A stretch of DNA of 64,000 bases from Streptomyces sp. NBC_00370. Lineage in GTDB: Bacteria; Actinomycetota; Actinomycetes; Streptomycetales; Streptomycetaceae. Under the pieces are notes generated by a model. It had not been told where the DNA came from. It was given only the letters and a program-made list of their open reading frames with translations, and made no database searches. Positions 44,148-52,807 of the stretch are shown here, piece by piece. Position numbers and translations under genes: made by a program. The stretch is from assembly GCF_036084755.1 (NCBI RefSeq), contig NZ_CP107968.1, positions 3,317,501 through 3,381,500 on the forward strand, written 5' to 3'. Within the stretch, counting starts at the first letter, position 1. Each line of letters begins with the position of its first letter.

Positions 44148-44825
44148 CTAGCTCTTCTCGAAGCGGAAGCCGACGCCCCGGACCGTGGCGATGTAGCGCG
44201 GGTTGGCCGCGTCGTCACCGAGCTTCTTGCGCAGCCAGGAGATGTGCATGTCCAGTGTCTTGGTCGAGGACCACCACGTGGTGTCCCAGACCTCGCGCAT
44301 CAGCTGGTCACGGGTGACGACCCGGCCGGCGTCGCGGACCAGGACCCGCAGCAGGTCGAACTCCTTGGCGGTGAGCTGCAGCTCCTCCTCGCCCATCCAG
44401 GCACGGTGCGACTCGACGTCGATCCGTACGCCGTGGGTGGCGGGCGCCGGCGCGGGCTCGGTGGCGCCGCGCCGCAGCAACGCCCGTACCCGGGCGAGCA
44501 GTTCGGCGAGACGGAAGGGCTTGGTCACGTAGTCGTCGGCGCCGGCGTCGAGGCCGACGACGGTGTCCACCTCGTCGGCGCGCGCCGTCAGCACCAGGAT
44601 CGGCACGGTGTGTCCGTCGGCGCGGAGTCTGCGGGCCACTTCGAGGCCGTCCATGCCGGGCAGCCCCAGGTCGAGTACGACGAGGTCGACACCTCCCTGG
44701 AGGCCGGCGTCGAGGGCGGTGGGACCGTCTTCACGGACCTCGACCTCGTACCCCTCCCGCCGCAGGGCGCGAGCCAGCGGCTCCGAGATGGAAGCGTCGT
44801 CCTCGGCGAGCAGTACACGGGTCAT
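44148..44825 (-). CDS. OmpR-family response regulator
   Basis: The 225-residue regulator has a receiver domain (acidic pair at 9-10, phosphoryl-accepting Asp52 in VVLDLGLPG, Lys in VTKPFRL). A winged-helix DNA-binding domain follows from about 130 (LTAKEFDLLRVLVRDAGRVVTR and RGVGFRFE). It is followed immediately by its kinase. The upstream ribosome site is weak. Confidence 0.94.
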   Translation of the reverse strand: MTRVLLAEDDASISEPLARALRREGYEVEVREDGPTALDAGLQGGVDLVVLDLGLPGMDGLEVARRLRADGHTVPILVLTARADEVDTVVGLDAGADDYVTKPFRLAELLARVRALLRRGATEPAPAPATHGVRIDVESHRAWMGEEELQLTAKEFDLLRVLVRDAGRVVTRDQLMREVWDTTWWSSTKTLDMHISWLRKKLGDDAANPRYIATVRGVGFRFEKS

Positions 44826-45015
44826 GGGGTGATGGTAGTCCGCACGGGGCAGGCGTCGGGCAATGATCGTCAATGCCTGCGGGTTCGGGTGCGATCCGAT
44901 GATCCACCTTTGAATATGAGCAGCAGATCCGATGAGCGCCTGTGTTTCATCTCTCAAGTCCTTCCATATGGCGCTCTGTCGTGTCGTAGGGTGGCAAGCC
45001 GTTCGTTGCGCTACT

Positions 45016-45053
45016 GAGGGACCTTTGGCCCGATACACGCCAAGGGTCCTTTT
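45016..45053 (+). terminator. terminator-like hairpin in the leader of the peptide transporter
   Basis: GGACCTTTGGC (45019-45029) pairs with GCCAAGGGTCC (45039-45049) with one G-U pair, followed by TTTT. It lies 48 bases before the transporter ATG. A possible -10 (TAGGGT, about 44986) is upstream, so it may be an attenuator rather than the end of another transcript. Confidence 0.6.
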
Positions 45054-45100
45054 CATGTGCCACGGCAGCTCCAACCCCCCACGCACGCAAGGATCGATCC

Positions 45101-46633
45101 ATGGCGTCCAGCCTGACGAAGGACTCGCCCCGCACCCCGGGTCCTGAGAAGACCTTCTTCGGCCACCCCCGCGGCCTCGCCACTCTCTTCATGACCGAGA
45201 TGTGGGAACGCTTCAGCTTCTACGGCATGCGGGCTCTGCTGACGATCTATCTGATCTCCGGCGGGCCCGACGCCACGAAGGGGCTGCAGGGCGGCGGCCT
45301 CGGGATGGACCTGGCCACCACGACCGCCATCTACTCGATCTACCTGTCGATGGTCTATCTGCTGGCCATGCCGGGCGGCTGGCTCGCCGACCGGCTGTGG
45401 GGTCCGCGCAAGACCGTCGCCATCGGCTCCTGCACCATCATGGTGGGCCATCTCACCCTCGCGGTGCCGGGCCAGGGGACGTTCTTCGGCGGGCTCGTGC
45501 TGGTGGCGCTCGGTTCCGGGCTGCTGAAGGCCAACATCTCCACGATGGTCGGCCATCTCTACAAGGGGACCGACGACCCGCGCCGCGACGGCGGGTTCAC
45601 GATCTTCTACATGGGCATCAACATCGGCGCCTTCTTCGCCCCGCTGATCATCGGCACGGTCGGCGAGACGTACAACTGGCACCTCGGCTTCGCGCTCGCG
45701 GCCGTGGGCATGGCGCTCGGCCTGGTCCAGTTCCTGATCGGTACGAAGAGTCTGAGCCCGGAGAGCAGCCGCGTACCGACCCCGCTGTCGGCGGAGGAGC
45801 GCGCCTCGTGGCTGCGCAAGGGGCTCGGCTGGCTGCTGGTCGCCGTCCTCGTCTACGGCTTCGTCGGGCTCAGCGGCCACTTCACCCTCAACTGGGCGAT
45901 GATCCCGCTGACGGTGGCGGGGCTGGTGATTCCGGCCGGCGTGCTGGTGCGGATAAAGCGCGACAAGGACCTGTCGCGGGCCGAGCAGACGAAGATGTCC
46001 GGCTACATCTGGTTCTTCGTCGCGGCTGCCGTCTTCTGGATGATCTACGACCAGGGCGGCTCGACGGTCCAGGCCTTCGGTACGAACAAGGCGGCGGGCG
46101 AGGTGCTGGGGATCGGCTTCCCCTCGTCCTGGTACCAGTCGCTGAACCCGGTGTTCATCATGGCGCTGGCGCCGGTCGCCGCGTGGTTCTGGCTGTGGCT
46201 CAACCGCAGGGGCAAGGAGCCGGCGACCGTGGCGAAGTTCGCGGCCGGGCTGTTCCTCGTGGGCGTCTCGTTCTTCTTCTTCCTGATCCCGCTGGCGATG
46301 GCGGCCGGCGGGACGGGCGACGGACACCTGGTCAGCCCGATGTGGCTGGTGGGGATCTATCTGATCCAGACCGTCGGGGAGCTGTGCCTCTCGCCGGTCG
46401 GCCTGTCGGTGACGACGAAGATGGCGCCGGCGAAGTACGCGAGCCAGATGATGGGCGTGTGGTTCCTGGCGGTCACGGCGGGCGACTCCGTCACCGGGCT
46501 GCTGTCGATCGGCGGGGTCGATCTGGGCCGTACGGGAGTGGTGACCCTGGAGGGGCTGCTGGCGGCGCTGGCCGGGGTGGCGGTGTTCATGTACCGCAGG
46601 CGGGTGCGGGAGCTGATGGGCGACATCCACTGA
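45101..46633 (+). CDS. POT/PTR2 family peptide transporter
   Basis: The 510-residue membrane protein has the family signatures WERFSFYGMRALL near 31-43 and FYMGINIGAFFAPLI near 168-182, with about 14 spans. POT proteins take up di- and tripeptides with protons. The leader contains a T-tailed hairpin, so expression is probably controlled after initiation. A bidirectional terminator lies downstream. Confidence 0.93.
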   Translation: MASSLTKDSPRTPGPEKTFFGHPRGLATLFMTEMWERFSFYGMRALLTIYLISGGPDATKGLQGGGLGMDLATTTAIYSIYLSMVYLLAMPGGWLADRLWGPRKTVAIGSCTIMVGHLTLAVPGQGTFFGGLVLVALGSGLLKANISTMVGHLYKGTDDPRRDGGFTIFYMGINIGAFFAPLIIGTVGETYNWHLGFALAAVGMALGLVQFLIGTKSLSPESSRVPTPLSAEERASWLRKGLGWLLVAVLVYGFVGLSGHFTLNWAMIPLTVAGLVIPAGVLVRIKRDKDLSRAEQTKMSGYIWFFVAAAVFWMIYDQGGSTVQAFGTNKAAGEVLGIGFPSSWYQSLNPVFIMALAPVAAWFWLWLNRRGKEPATVAKFAAGLFLVGVSFFFFLIPLAMAAGGTGDGHLVSPMWLVGIYLIQTVGELCLSPVGLSVTTKMAPAKYASQMMGVWFLAVTAGDSVTGLLSIGGVDLGRTGVVTLEGLLAALAGVAVFMYRRRVRELMGDIH

Positions 46634-46715
46634 GGTCCACCGCGCTGGGTCCCGCCGCCGTCGAGTCCCGCCACCGCTGAGTCCCGGCGCCGGCCGGGAC
46701 GTCGAGCGCGCGGAG

Positions 46716-46750
46716 GCGCCCGCGTAGCCGTTGTGTTGCTACGCGGGCGC
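46716..46750. terminator. bidirectional terminator overlapping a stop codon
   Basis: A perfect 13-bp stem (46716-46728 with 46738-46750, 9-base loop) lies between the convergent transporter and anti-sigma-type gene. Its right arm includes the stop codon of the latter (46739-46741). A second, smaller hairpin is at 46681-46700. Confidence 0.75.
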
Positions 46751-47326
46751 TGCCAGCTCCGCCCACACCGTCTTGCCCGTCGCGCCGGGCGCCCGTACGA
46801 CGCCCCAGTCGAGGCAGAGCCGCTGCACGATGAACATGCCGTGTCCGCCGGGGCGGCCCGCCCGGTGGGGAGTGCGTGGTGAGGGCTGTCCCGCACCACG
46901 GTCCGTGACTTCGAGCCGCAGGACCTTGGCGTTGTGCGAGACGCGCAGTTCCTCGGGCCCCTCGGCGTGCAGGCACGCGTTGGTGACGAGTTCGGAGACG
47001 ACCAGCAGGACGTCTTCGGCGGCGGCGCGCCGGTCGGCCGTCGCGGCGGGGAGCCATCCCCAGTCGTACAGCGCCTGCCGGGTGAAGTCACGGGCGAGCG
47101 GAACGACGCCGCTGGCGCTGCTCAGCGCGAGCGTGCGGGTCACCCCGTCGGGCACGCCGGACGTACCGGCGGTGCCAGGCGTACCGGCCGCGGCGGGCGC
47201 GGCGGCTGTGCTGGACGCCGCGGCCGGGGCGGACGTCGCGGGCGGAGCGGACGTGGCAGCCGAAGGTCCGGCGCCGTCCGGCTCGGGGCCGAGGTCGCCC
47301 GGCGGAGGCTGCCGGGTGGTGCTCAT
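46739..47326 (-). CDS. GHKL ATP-binding protein, RsbW-like anti-sigma kinase
   Basis: The 195-residue protein has an Ala/Pro/Ser-rich N-terminal 60 residues. A single HATPase domain follows, with N-box (LLVVSELVTNACLHA), G1-type TDRGAGQP and GGHGMFIVQRLCLDWG. There is no kinase histidine domain, which fits an anti-sigma factor or switch kinase. It lies downstream of an anti-sigma antagonist and divergent from a SigB-type sigma factor. By synteny it may correspond to the S. coelicolor sigI regulator ArsI. Confidence 0.85.
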   Translation of the reverse strand: MSTTRQPPPGDLGPEPDGAGPSAATSAPPATSAPAAASSTAAAPAAAGTPGTAGTSGVPDGVTRTLALSSASGVVPLARDFTRQALYDWGWLPAATADRRAAAEDVLLVVSELVTNACLHAEGPEELRVSHNAKVLRLEVTDRGAGQPSPRTPHRAGRPGGHGMFIVQRLCLDWGVVRAPGATGKTVWAELAAPA

Positions 47327-47505
47327 CAGCGCTTCACCTCACCGATTCACCAATTGCCAGTGGGTCTTTACAGAGAGTGCAGAGTCCTGTGCGGCCTGCG
47401 GGGAGTCTTCTGCCCCTCCGAGTCGTGACAACACCCACTCCGGCGGTGCGGAAGTGTGAGGGGTCAGTGTCCGAGAGGTCGTCGGTCGGAGCTTGCCGCA
47501 CCTGG

Positions 47506-47874
47506 TCAGTCCACCAGTGCGTCGTCGAGCGATTCATGGACGGTGAAGACCGCGTCGGCGCCGGTGATCTCGAAGACCCTCGACACCACGGGCAGCATGC
47601 CGGCCAGATGGACGGCGCCTCCCGCGGCTTCCGCCTTGAGCCTGGCACCGAGCAGCACGTTGAGTCCGGTCGAGTCGCAGAACTCCAGCTGCGAGCAGTC
47701 GATCACCAAGCGTGACCGTCCTTGCTCAAGCGCTTCTTCCAGCGGGGCTCGCAACAATTCGGCCGTGTGGTGATCCAACTCACCGGCCACTGTTACGACC
47801 TCACTCCGACCCTCGGTCCGAACCTCGACCCTGAGCCGGCCCCGGTTCGTGCTGCCGACCGTCTGGCGGTCCAT
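47506..47874 (-). CDS. STAS-domain anti-sigma factor antagonist
   Basis: The 122-residue protein carries the STAS core with the phosphorylatable serine in FCDSTGLNVLL (Ser68). In partner-switching systems the unphosphorylated form binds the anti-sigma kinase and frees the sigma factor. The upstream site GAAGAGGGA fits the ATG at 47874. It is divergent from the sigma gene and upstream of the kinase on the same strand (179 bases). Confidence 0.9.
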   Translation of the reverse strand: MDRQTVGSTNRGRLRVEVRTEGRSEVVTVAGELDHHTAELLRAPLEEALEQGRSRLVIDCSQLEFCDSTGLNVLLGARLKAEAAGGAVHLAGMLPVVSRVFEITGADAVFTVHESLDDALVD

Positions 47875-48026
47875 GCCCGTCCCTCTTCGCCGTGTTGTAT
47901 GCCGTCGTCAGATGGTTTCGCCTGCTTGTCGTCATACGTCATTGACGCCGGTCGAACATTACGCCTTTCGAACGCCGGCCGGTAGCCGAACTCTCCAACA
48001 ATACAGACATACCTCACAATTAACAC

Positions 48027-48056
48027 TTGCAACTGTCCGTGTCTACCGGGTAGGGC
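48027..48056 (+). promoter_or_regulatory. candidate promoter of the sigma-factor gene
   Basis: TTGCAA (48027-48032), an 18-bp spacer and TAGGGC (48051-48056) lie about 100 bases before the start. A GGGTAG embedded here resembles the -10 of SigB-type promoters, but the matching -35 is not found at the right distance. Confidence 0.3.
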
Positions 48057-48160
48057 TAGTAGGGACACATCCAAGACAGCCGGCTTCGGAGGCGCCCGCA
48101 CACCGCAGCAACGCGTATTGGCATCGGCAGCCATATGCCGAAAATGATGGAGGAGACCCC

Positions 48161-49099
48161 ATGTCACCCCGGCTCGACGAACCGCGTACCCCGATCGCGA
48201 CGTCGGCAGCTCCCCCCGTACCGACCATCCCCGCACCGACCGCCGCCGGCCCCACTCCGGCATCCGGCGCGCAGGGCCTGTCCGGCGCCGAGGCGCTGGC
48301 GGACCTGCCCGAGATCCCGCCCTACGACGAGGTCGGGGCGCTGGACGCACGGGCGCTGTCGAAGACCTTGTTCGCGCGGCTGGAGTCCGTCGAAGAGGGC
48401 ACGTACGAGCACGCGTACGTCCGCAACACCCTGGTCGAGCTGAATCTCGCCCTGGTCAAGTTCGCGGCCTCCCGGTTCCGCTCCCGCAGCGAGCCGATGG
48501 AGGACATCGTCCAGGTCGGCACGATCGGCCTGATCAAGTCCATCGACCGCTTCGAGCTCAGCCGAGGCGTCGAGTTCCCCACCTTCGCGATGCCAACCAT
48601 CATCGGCGAGATCAAGCGCTTCTTCCGCGACACGTCGTGGTCGGTGCGCGTGCCGCGCAGGCTCCAGGAACTCCGCCTCGACCTGGCGAAGGCGACGGAC
48701 GAACTGTCCCAGCGCCTCGACCGCTCCCCCAGCGTCGCCGAACTGGCCGAAGCGCTCGGGATCAGCGGCGAAGAGGTCATCGAGGGCATGGCGGCGAGCA
48801 ACGCCTACACGGCCAGCTCGCTGGACGCGCAGCCCGAGGAGGACGACACCGAGGGCGCGCTCTCGGACCGGATCGGCTACGAGGACCACAGCCTGGAGGG
48901 CATCGAGTACGTCGAGTCCCTCAAGCCCCTGATCGCCGGCCTCCCGTCCCGCGACCGCCAGATCCTCTCGCTGCGCTTCGTCGCGAACATGACGCAGTCG
49001 GAGATCGGCGAGGAACTGGGCATCTCGCAGATGCACGTCTCCCGCCTGCTCTCGCGCACGCTGACAAGGCTCAGAAAGGGCCTGACAGTGGAGGAGTGA
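48161..49099 (+). CDS. SigB/SigF/SigG-family RNA polymerase sigma factor
   Basis: The 312-residue protein has region 2 (ALVKFAASRFRSRSEPMEDIVQVGTIG-type block, about 101-128, with FPTFAMPTIIGEIKRFFRD), region 3 and a region 4 helix-turn-helix (MTQSEIGEELGISQMHVSRLLS). The ATG at 48161 has GGAGGAG upstream; the frame is open further back but without a good start. The first 55 residues are Pro/Ala-rich. With the STAS and kinase genes beside it, this is a partner-switch module. The location before the hut genes resembles S. coelicolor sigI (SCO3068). Confidence 0.92.
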   Translation: MSPRLDEPRTPIATSAAPPVPTIPAPTAAGPTPASGAQGLSGAEALADLPEIPPYDEVGALDARALSKTLFARLESVEEGTYEHAYVRNTLVELNLALVKFAASRFRSRSEPMEDIVQVGTIGLIKSIDRFELSRGVEFPTFAMPTIIGEIKRFFRDTSWSVRVPRRLQELRLDLAKATDELSQRLDRSPSVAELAEALGISGEEVIEGMAASNAYTASSLDAQPEEDDTEGALSDRIGYEDHSLEGIEYVESLKPLIAGLPSRDRQILSLRFVANMTQSEIGEELGISQMHVSRLLSRTLTRLRKGLTVEE

Positions 49100-49141
49100 C
49101 CACCCCCACCCACGCCCCACCAGCGCCACCGCCCCGCCGGC

Positions 49142-49783
49142 TCACTCCCCGGCGGGGCTTCTGTCTCCCAGGAGTGTGCGTTCGCACTGGATCAGCAGCC
49201 ACTTCTCCGCCTGCTGAAGCGGCCAACCGTTGTCCTCGGTGAGCGTGAGATAGCCGGCGTACCCGAAGTAGAACCACAGGACATCGGTCGCGTGCCGAAC
49301 ATCGACACCGTCGGCGAGACCACCGAGACCGTGCAGGTGCTCGGCGACGGCGGCCAGTGTGCCCCGGTAGCGCTCGGTGGACTCGCGCAGGCCCTCGGCC
49401 GCGGTCTCGTCGTGCGGCGCCGTGTGCAGCAGAACCCGCATGACGGCGCCGTGGTCCTCGCGGACCCTTCGGCTCGACGAGGCCACGAGCGCCAGCACCT
49501 CCCGGGGATCGCGCAGCCCGCGCATCCGCTCCAGGCTCTCCTTCAGCAGCGGCGCCTGCGCCCACTCGTCGACCATGATCCGCAGCAGCCCCTGTTTGCC
49601 GCCGCCGACCGCGTAGACCGTGCCCGGCGCCACATGGGCGAGTTCGGCGATCTCGTCGATCTTGCTGCCGAAGAACCCGCGTTGGACGAAGAGGGTGCGG
49701 GCCGCGTCGATGATCGCCTGACGCGTCTGCTCCGCGTAGTCGGCGCGACGGCTGGGGGTACGGGGGGTCACGTTTGGCATCAT
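49142..49783 (-). CDS. TetR-family transcriptional regulator
   Basis: The 213-residue protein has the TetR N-terminal helix-turn-helix (QAIIDAARTLFVQRGFFGSKIDEIAELAHV region, about 20-50). The start is MMPNV, and I use the first ATG (49783). It is divergent from a GMC oxidoreductase across 127 bases with an inverted repeat between, so that gene is its likely target. The ligand is unknown. Confidence 0.9.
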   Translation of the reverse strand: MMPNVTPRTPSRRADYAEQTRQAIIDAARTLFVQRGFFGSKIDEIAELAHVAPGTVYAVGGGKQGLLRIMVDEWAQAPLLKESLERMRGLRDPREVLALVASSSRRVREDHGAVMRVLLHTAPHDETAAEGLRESTERYRGTLAAVAEHLHGLGGLADGVDVRHATDVLWFYFGYAGYLTLTEDNGWPLQQAEKWLLIQCERTLLGDRSPAGE

Positions 49784-49818
49784 ACAAACTCTATTCGGAC
49801 GACCTGGCATACGTTCAC

Positions 49819-49840
49819 CTGAGTCCAGCTCAGATAAGAT
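49819..49840 (+). promoter_or_regulatory. inverted-repeat operator next to a -10 for the GMC oxidoreductase
   Basis: CTGAG-TCCAG-CTCAG (49819-49833) abuts TAAGAT (49835-49840), a good -10. The repeat would sit between -35 and -10, the classic place for TetR-type repression. Confidence 0.5.
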
Positions 49841-49910
49841 GAGCCCACATATACGAGACGTGCCGCAGACGCTTCCGCGCAGACGCCGGCGCGGAGATGG
49901 GTGGACCGAG

Positions 49911-51500
49911 ATGACGCACGTGGCAACGTCGCTGCCGGCCGAGGCGGACTTCGTGATCGTGGGGGCCGGGGCGGCCGGCTGCGTACTGGCCGCACGGCTG
50001 AGCGAGGACCGCGACTGCCGCGTACTGCTGCTGGAGGCAGGCACGACCACCGGCGCGGAACCGGAGGCCCTGATCCCGGGAAACGCCTTCCAGCTCCTCG
50101 CGGGACCGCGCTCCTGGGGCGACCTGACCACACCTCAACAGGCCGTCGGCGGACGCCGGGTAGGGCTGCCGCAGGGGCGCGGGCTCGGCGGTGGCAGCAG
50201 CATGAACATGATGGCGTGGTTCCACGGGCGTCCGGAGGACTACGACACCTGGCAGGCGCGCGGCGCGACGGGCTGGGGCTGGTCCGACGTACGTCCCGCT
50301 CTGCGCGACGTCGAGGACAGTGACCGTGGTGGCGACGAGCGGCACGGCGTGGGCGGCCCGATGTCCATCAGCTCGATCCGGGACGCCGGGCCCCTGCCCC
50401 TCACCTTTGTCGCGGCCGGCGTCGAACACGGACTGCCGCTGGTCGACGACTTCAACGGGCCGGCCGGCGAGGGGGTGGGCCTGGTCCAGAGCAACATCCG
50501 GGACGGCCGGCGGCACAGCGTGGTGGACGGCTATCTGGCACCGGCAGCAGGCCGGGACAACCTCACCGTCGCCACCGGGCAGCAGGTCACCTCCGTGCTG
50601 TGGGACGGCGTGCGGGCCGTCGGCGTGCGGGTGGGAGACACGGAAGTCAGCGCCGGGCGCGGGGTGGTGCTGTGTGCCGGCGCCCTGCGCAGCCCGCAGT
50701 TGCTGATGCTCTCCGGAGTCGGCCCCGCCGACCACCTGGGCGGCCTCGGGGTGCCTCTGGTGCGCGATCTGCCGGGGGTGGGCGCCAACCTGCGGGACCA
50801 CCCGATGGTCACCCCGGTGTGGCCGGTGACCGACGGCAGTCCGCTCTGGAATTCGCTGACCGCGGACGACGTACGCGACTACCAGCTGCTGCGCCGCGGC
50901 CCGCTCGCCTCGCTCACCCAGGCGGCGGCCGTGCTGCGCAGCGACGACACGCGCCCGGTGGCCGATCTCCAGTTCACGCTGACACTGCTGGGTATGACCG
51001 CGGAGATGACCCTCATGGAGGAGCCGGTCGTCACCTGCGCGATCAGCGTCCTGGACCCGGACAGCCACGGCACCGTACGACTGGCCGGCCCGGATCCGAC
51101 CCGGGCGCCGCTCGTCGACCCGGGGTATCTCACCGACGAGGGCGACCGCGCCCGCCTGCGCTCCGGCCTCCGCCGAGCCCGCGACCTCTTCCGCACCCCG
51201 ACCCTGGCGAAGGCCACCGGCGGTGAACCGCTGACCCCCCAGGACTGGTCGGGCGAGGGCCTCGACGCGTGGATCGACGGCAACGTGATCAGCGAATGGC
51301 ACCCGGTCGGCACCTGCCGGATGGGCACCGACCACACGGCGGTGGTCGACCCGGCCACGATGGCGGTGCACGGTACGGAGGGCTTGTACGTCGCCGACGC
51401 CTCGGTCATGCCCACCATCACCCGAGGCAACACCCAGGCCCCCACGATCATGATCGCCGAACGAGCGTCCACACGCATCGCACGCGCGACCGTCGCATAG
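49911..51500 (+). CDS. GMC-family FAD oxidoreductase
   Basis: The 529-residue flavoprotein starts with the FAD-binding DFVIVGAGAAGCVLAARL. It has the GMC signature GRGLGGGSSMNMMAWFHGR near 92-110 and SGVGPADHL near 252. It ends with HPVGTCRMG and GNTQAPTIMIAER. Family members oxidise alcohols (choline, glucose, other). The start at 49911 is preferred to an ATG 24 codons upstream. It is the probable target of the divergent TetR regulator. Confidence 0.92.
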   Translation: MTHVATSLPAEADFVIVGAGAAGCVLAARLSEDRDCRVLLLEAGTTTGAEPEALIPGNAFQLLAGPRSWGDLTTPQQAVGGRRVGLPQGRGLGGGSSMNMMAWFHGRPEDYDTWQARGATGWGWSDVRPALRDVEDSDRGGDERHGVGGPMSISSIRDAGPLPLTFVAAGVEHGLPLVDDFNGPAGEGVGLVQSNIRDGRRHSVVDGYLAPAAGRDNLTVATGQQVTSVLWDGVRAVGVRVGDTEVSAGRGVVLCAGALRSPQLLMLSGVGPADHLGGLGVPLVRDLPGVGANLRDHPMVTPVWPVTDGSPLWNSLTADDVRDYQLLRRGPLASLTQAAAVLRSDDTRPVADLQFTLTLLGMTAEMTLMEEPVVTCAISVLDPDSHGTVRLAGPDPTRAPLVDPGYLTDEGDRARLRSGLRRARDLFRTPTLAKATGGEPLTPQDWSGEGLDAWIDGNVISEWHPVGTCRMGTDHTAVVDPATMAVHGTEGLYVADASVMPTITRGNTQAPTIMIAERASTRIARATVA

Positions 51501-51501
51501 C

Positions 51502-51802
51502 CGCCGCGTCTACCTCGACCAGACCGCGCTGCCTCCCGGCTGGCTGCGGCTGCTGACCGACGAACGGCTGCGCGCTGCCGTCACCCTGATGCACGCCCAG
51601 CCGGGCACCGCCTGGCAACTGGAGACCCTGGCGCATGCTCCTCGCACAGCGCGCCCTCCGGGACGGGAACGACCCCGTGGGCGCGCTGGCGTCCGCCCTG
51701 GGTTACGCGTCGGAGAGTGCCTTCAGCACCGCATTCAAACGCGAGACCGGCGAACCGCCGCTGCGCTACCGGAAACGCGTGCGCGACGAAGCCGCGAGGT
51801 AG
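51502..51802 (+). pseudogene. AraC-family regulator remnant, internally deleted and frameshifted
   Basis: Two pieces of one AraC protein are in different frames. In the frame from 51502, GWLRLLTDERLRAAVTLMH continues to WQLETLA at about 51633. From 51635 the next frame gives MLLAQRALRDGNDPVGALAS, then ASALGYASESAFSTAFKRE and a stop at 51802. Intact relatives have about 30 more residues (the first recognition helix) between these pieces, so a deletion removed them and shifted the frame. The N-terminal sensor domain is also missing. Confidence 0.8.
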
Positions 51803-51853
51803 AGGCTAGGGATCAAGCAGGAAACGAACGGCCAGGCAGGAACGGAGTTCATC

Positions 51854-52765
51854 GTGCGTATCGGGTTCACGTTGCCGCAGATGGGTGCCCTCGCCCACTT
51901 CCCCCGCGACGTCGCGCGCTTCGCGCGGCAGGCTGAGGAGCTGGGCGCTGACAGTCTGTGGGTGGGCGACCGGCTGCTCGCCCCGGTCAGTCCGACGGTC
52001 GGGTACGGCGGCGGCAGTACGATCCCGGCGGCCTTCCACGCGCTCCTCGACCCGTTCGCGCTGCTGACGATCGCGGCGACCGCCACCGAGCGGGCACTGC
52101 TCGGCACCAACGTCCTGAACGCGCCCTGGTATCCGCCGGCCCTGCTCGCCAGGTCGCTGACCACCATCGATCTGGTCAGTGGCGGCAGGCTGCTGCCGGG
52201 CTTCGGCGTCGGCTGGTCGCCCGAGGAGTACGCGGCCGTCGGCGTACCGATGAAGGAGCGCGGGGCGCGGCTGGACGAGTGCCTCGACGCGTTGGACGTC
52301 TACTGGTCGGACAACCCCGCCGAGTACCACGGCGCCCACTGGACGATCCCCGCGACGTACGCCGACCTGAAGCCGGTGCAGCGCCCGCGCCCGCCGGTCT
52401 ACCTGGGCGGTTACTCACCGGCCGCGATGCGCCGCGCAGCCCGGCGGGCCGACGGGTGGCTGCCCGTCGTCCGGCCGGGATCGGCGGCGGGGTGGGCGTT
52501 CGACGCGGCGCAGATCAACGTACCGGCGGACGAGGTGCGGCGGCTCGCTGCGGAAGAGGGCCGGGACCCCGCCGGCCTCGGCCTGATCCTGCGGGTCTAC
52601 CCGACGGAGGAGGCCACGGTCGAGCAGGTGGCCGAGGCCATCGCCGGGGCGGAGCGGGAGACCGCCGTCGACCACGCCTTCGTGGACCTCATGGAGATCG
52701 CCACCGACATCGACCAGGCGCTCGACATCGTCGGCCGGGTGCTGGAGCTGTCCAGGGGGCGATGA
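51854..52765 (+). CDS. LLM-class F420-dependent oxidoreductase
   Basis: The 303-residue protein has the luciferase-like barrel: MRIGFTLPQMGAL, ELGADSLWVGDRL, LVSGGRLLPGFGVGW and RPPVYLGGYSPAAMRRAA. It starts at a GTG with GGAG upstream. Flavin versus F420 use cannot be settled from motifs, but family members of this type mostly use F420, and F420 synthesis genes are present in the window. The substrate is unknown. Confidence 0.85.
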   Translation: MRIGFTLPQMGALAHFPRDVARFARQAEELGADSLWVGDRLLAPVSPTVGYGGGSTIPAAFHALLDPFALLTIAATATERALLGTNVLNAPWYPPALLARSLTTIDLVSGGRLLPGFGVGWSPEEYAAVGVPMKERGARLDECLDALDVYWSDNPAEYHGAHWTIPATYADLKPVQRPRPPVYLGGYSPAAMRRAARRADGWLPVVRPGSAAGWAFDAAQINVPADEVRRLAAEEGRDPAGLGLILRVYPTEEATVEQVAEAIAGAERETAVDHAFVDLMEIATDIDQALDIVGRVLELSRGR

Positions 52766-52807
52766 CGAGCGCCCGCGTCGCGTACGTACGGGCCTGAGGG
52801 CTTACGG

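Noticed and set aside
44141-44218. GTG start at 44218 for the histidine kinase
   Set aside because: The added 26 residues are read from the end of the response-regulator gene and have shadow-like composition; the TTG right after the regulator stop fits better.
44916-45017. 33-codon leader ORF before the transporter hairpin
   Set aside because: It is only the end of a frame open for over 1 kb opposite the two-component genes, has no ribosome site, and lacks any biased codon run.
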